Of a DNA stretch of 6,277 nucleotides, positions 5,162-6,277 are shown piece after piece. The stretch spans positions 1 through 6,277 of the forward strand of contig JAEZGB010000156.1 in the NCBI GenBank assembly GCA_023437485.1. Reading direction: 5' to 3'. The position numbers were made by a program, and so were the translations under genes. Below the pieces are notes generated by a model that had not been told where the DNA came from, did not search any database, and worked only from the letters and a program-made list of their open reading frames with translations. Every line of letters starts with the position of its first letter. The stretch's first letter is position 1. The DNA comes from Bacteroidota bacterium. Lineage in GTDB: Bacteria > Bacteroidota > Bacteroidia > Flavobacteriales > Flavobacteriaceae.

Positions 5162-6110
5162 AGTGTTCTATGGCCGCAAGATAACGCTCGGCGTCAAGTG
5201 CCGCCATGCAGCCTGTTCCCGCAGCCGTGATGGCCTGGCGGTATTCCTTGTCCTGGACATCGCCACAGGCAAAGACGCCCGGAAGATTGGTTTTGGTGGT
5301 TTTGCCATTGGTAATCAAATAGCCAGTGTCATCCATGTCCAATTGGCCCTGGAAAATTTCGGTGTTGGGTTTGTGGCCGATGGCGATAAAAAGACCGGTC
5401 ACGGCAATCTCCGAAGTCTCACCGGTTACATTATTACGCATTCGAATACCTTCAACCACCTGGTCGCCTAGCACTTCATCAACCTCAGTATTGTAAAGGA
5501 CTTTCAGGTTTGCGGTATTTGCCACGCGATGCTGCATCGCTTTGGAGGCACGCATGACATCCTTGCGCACCAGCATGGTTACGCTTTTGCAGATGTTGGC
5601 CAGGTAAGTTGCCTCTTCGGCAGCCGTATCGCCTGCTCCAACAATGGCTACGTCTTGCCCCTTGTAGAAAAATCCGTCGCAAACCGCGCAGGCCGAAACT
5701 CCGCCCCCGCGCAACTTTTGTTCACTGGGAAGCCCGAGGTACTTGGCGGTCGCCCCGGTTGAAATGATTACGGTTTTTGCGTGGATTTCCTTGCTCCCGT
5801 CAACAATGACCTTGTGCATCCCGCCCACTTCCTTGTGAAGCTGGACCGCGGTCACCATCCCGATACGCACATCGGTTCCAAAGCGCTCGGCCTGTTGCTG
5901 AAGCTGAACCATCATGGTAGGGCCGTCAATCCCTTCAGGATACCCTGGAAAATTATCGACCTCGGTAGTGGTGGTCAATTGCCCGCCGGGCTCCATTCCG
6001 GTGTATAGGACGGGTTTCATATCGGCGCGTGCCGCGTAAATGGCAGCTGTGTAACCCGCAGGGCCGGATCCAATGATCAGGCACTTTATCTCTTCAATAT
6101 TATTGTTCAT
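5160..6110 (-). CDS. trxB: Thioredoxin reductase (NADPH), EC 1.8.1.9
   Basis: This cytoplasmic FAD enzyme of 316 residues moves electrons from NADPH to thioredoxin, keeping protein thiols reduced and supplying ribonucleotide reductase and peroxidases. Seen in order: the FAD-binding GSGPAG at 14-19, the family segment GGQLTTTTEVDNFPGYPEG at 42-60, the redox-active disulfide CAVC at 141-144, the NADPH-binding GAGDTAAEEA at 158-167 with basic residues Arg182, Lys183 and Arg187 for the phosphate, and the C-terminal FAD motif GVFACGDV at 278-285 followed by RQAITAAGTGCMAALDAERYL. Length is normal for bacterial TrxB. The start at 6110 is preferred: it begins directly before the FAD fold (MNNNIEEIKCLIIGSG) and lies about 20 bases after a promoter core, whereas the in-frame ATG at 6170 lies upstream of that core. 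The gene appears monocistronic and convergent with the DUF2807-like gene. Its stop codon is embedded in a tandem repeat. Confidence 0.97.
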   Translation of the reverse strand: MNNNIEEIKCLIIGSGPAGYTAAIYAARADMKPVLYTGMEPGGQLTTTTEVDNFPGYPEGIDGPTMMVQLQQQAERFGTDVRIGMVTAVQLHKEVGGMHKVIVDGSKEIHAKTVIISTGATAKYLGLPSEQKLRGGGVSACAVCDGFFYKGQDVAIVGAGDTAAEEATYLANICKSVTMLVRKDVMRASKAMQHRVANTANLKVLYNTEVDEVLGDQVVEGIRMRNNVTGETSEIAVTGLFIAIGHKPNTEIFQGQLDMDDTGYLITNGKTTKTNLPGVFACGDVQDKEYRQAITAAGTGCMAALDAERYLAAIEH

Positions 6111-6130
6111 CTTTGATGTTTTTAGCGCTG

Positions 6131-6138
6131 CAAATGTA
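6131..6138 (-). promoter_or_regulatory. Promoter core of trxB (TACATTTG on the minus strand)
   Basis: The plus strand CAAATGTA reads TACATTTG on the minus strand, matching TAnnTTTG. It lies 20 bases upstream of the trxB ATG (6110), leaving a leader of roughly 15 bases. A good TTG at -33 is not evident at the usual spacing. Confidence 0.65.
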
Positions 6139-6219
6139 ACCTTAAATCCCAAAATAGAAAGCCGGCGCACATTGCTTTTGGCTATTGCAAAATAATTTTG
6201 GGCAAAAAGTCTTTACGTG

Positions 6220-6249
6220 TTGCCAGACTCAAATTAAGCGCTATATTTG
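6220..6249 (+). promoter_or_regulatory. Promoter of the tRNA gene (TTG-N19-TATATTTG)
   Basis: TTG at 6220-6222 and TATATTTG at 6242-6249 are 19 bases apart, a good match to the Flavobacterium consensus. The core ends 11 bases before the first base of the tRNA, so the 5' leader removed by RNase P would be only a few bases long. Confidence 0.78.
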
Positions 6250-6260
6250 CACGCACTTTT

Positions 6261-6277
6261 CGGGGTGTAGCGTAGCC
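6261..6277 (+). tRNA. tRNA, probably tRNA-Pro, 3'-truncated by the window edge
   Basis: The last 17 bases read CGGGGTGTAGCGTAGCC. They fit a tRNA start: a 7-base acceptor strand CGGGGTG, T8, a purine at position 9, then the D-stem and loop start GCGTAGCC. A first base C is characteristic of bacterial tRNA-Pro, and the D-arm resembles the GCGCAGCC of known tRNA-Pro genes. The anticodon and most of the gene lie beyond the window, so the amino acid is an inference. A matching promoter sits immediately upstream. Confidence 0.65.

Noticed and set aside
6111..6170. Upstream ATG at 6170 as start of trxB
   Set aside because: It lies upstream of the promoter core at 6131-6138 and adds 20 residues absent from typical TrxB; the start at 6110 gives the normal length.

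Overview
The window looks like a chromosomal segment from a member of Bacteroidota, most likely a Flavobacterium-like Flavobacteriia. Four copies of the TAnnTTTG promoter core typical of this phylum are present, Shine-Dalgarno sites are weak or absent, and the gene content fits: head-GIN (DUF2807) envelope proteins, and a PadR regulator next to a long PspC-domain membrane protein. Base composition is moderate, near half GC by eye. No phage, transposase or CRISPR features were seen.

Positions 1-3180 look like one plus-strand operon with almost no gaps. It holds the 3' end of a DUF2807-like protein (2-295), a PadR-family repressor (312-665), a 585-residue PspC-domain membrane protein (671-2428) and a DUF2807 lipoprotein (2430-3149), and it closes with a clear intrinsic terminator (3154-3180). 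The tight spacing suggests a self-regulated envelope module: a cytoplasmic repressor, an inner-membrane protein and secreted or anchored beta-solenoid proteins.

Positions 3181-4900 start with a promoter core set directly against that terminator. It drives a transglutaminase-like gene (3198-4013) that is interrupted by an in-frame TAA at 3675-3677, just after the presumed catalytic Cys-His-Asp triad. The same reading frame stays open and protein-like for another 111 codons. A further promoter, whose -33 element overlaps the end of this gene, drives a third DUF2807-like protein (4055-4900).

Positions 4901-5161 lie between convergent genes and hold three stacked short-period tandem arrays with units of 7, 8 and 7 bp. 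The last array runs into the stop codon of trxB.

Positions 5160-6110, minus strand, carry thioredoxin reductase (trxB) with its own promoter. The right edge (6242-6277) holds a well-formed promoter followed by the first 17 bases of a tRNA, probably tRNA-Pro.

The most notable points are the interrupted transglutaminase-like gene, the cluster of three DUF2807 paralogues around PadR-PspC, and the ordered heptamer array abutting trxB.
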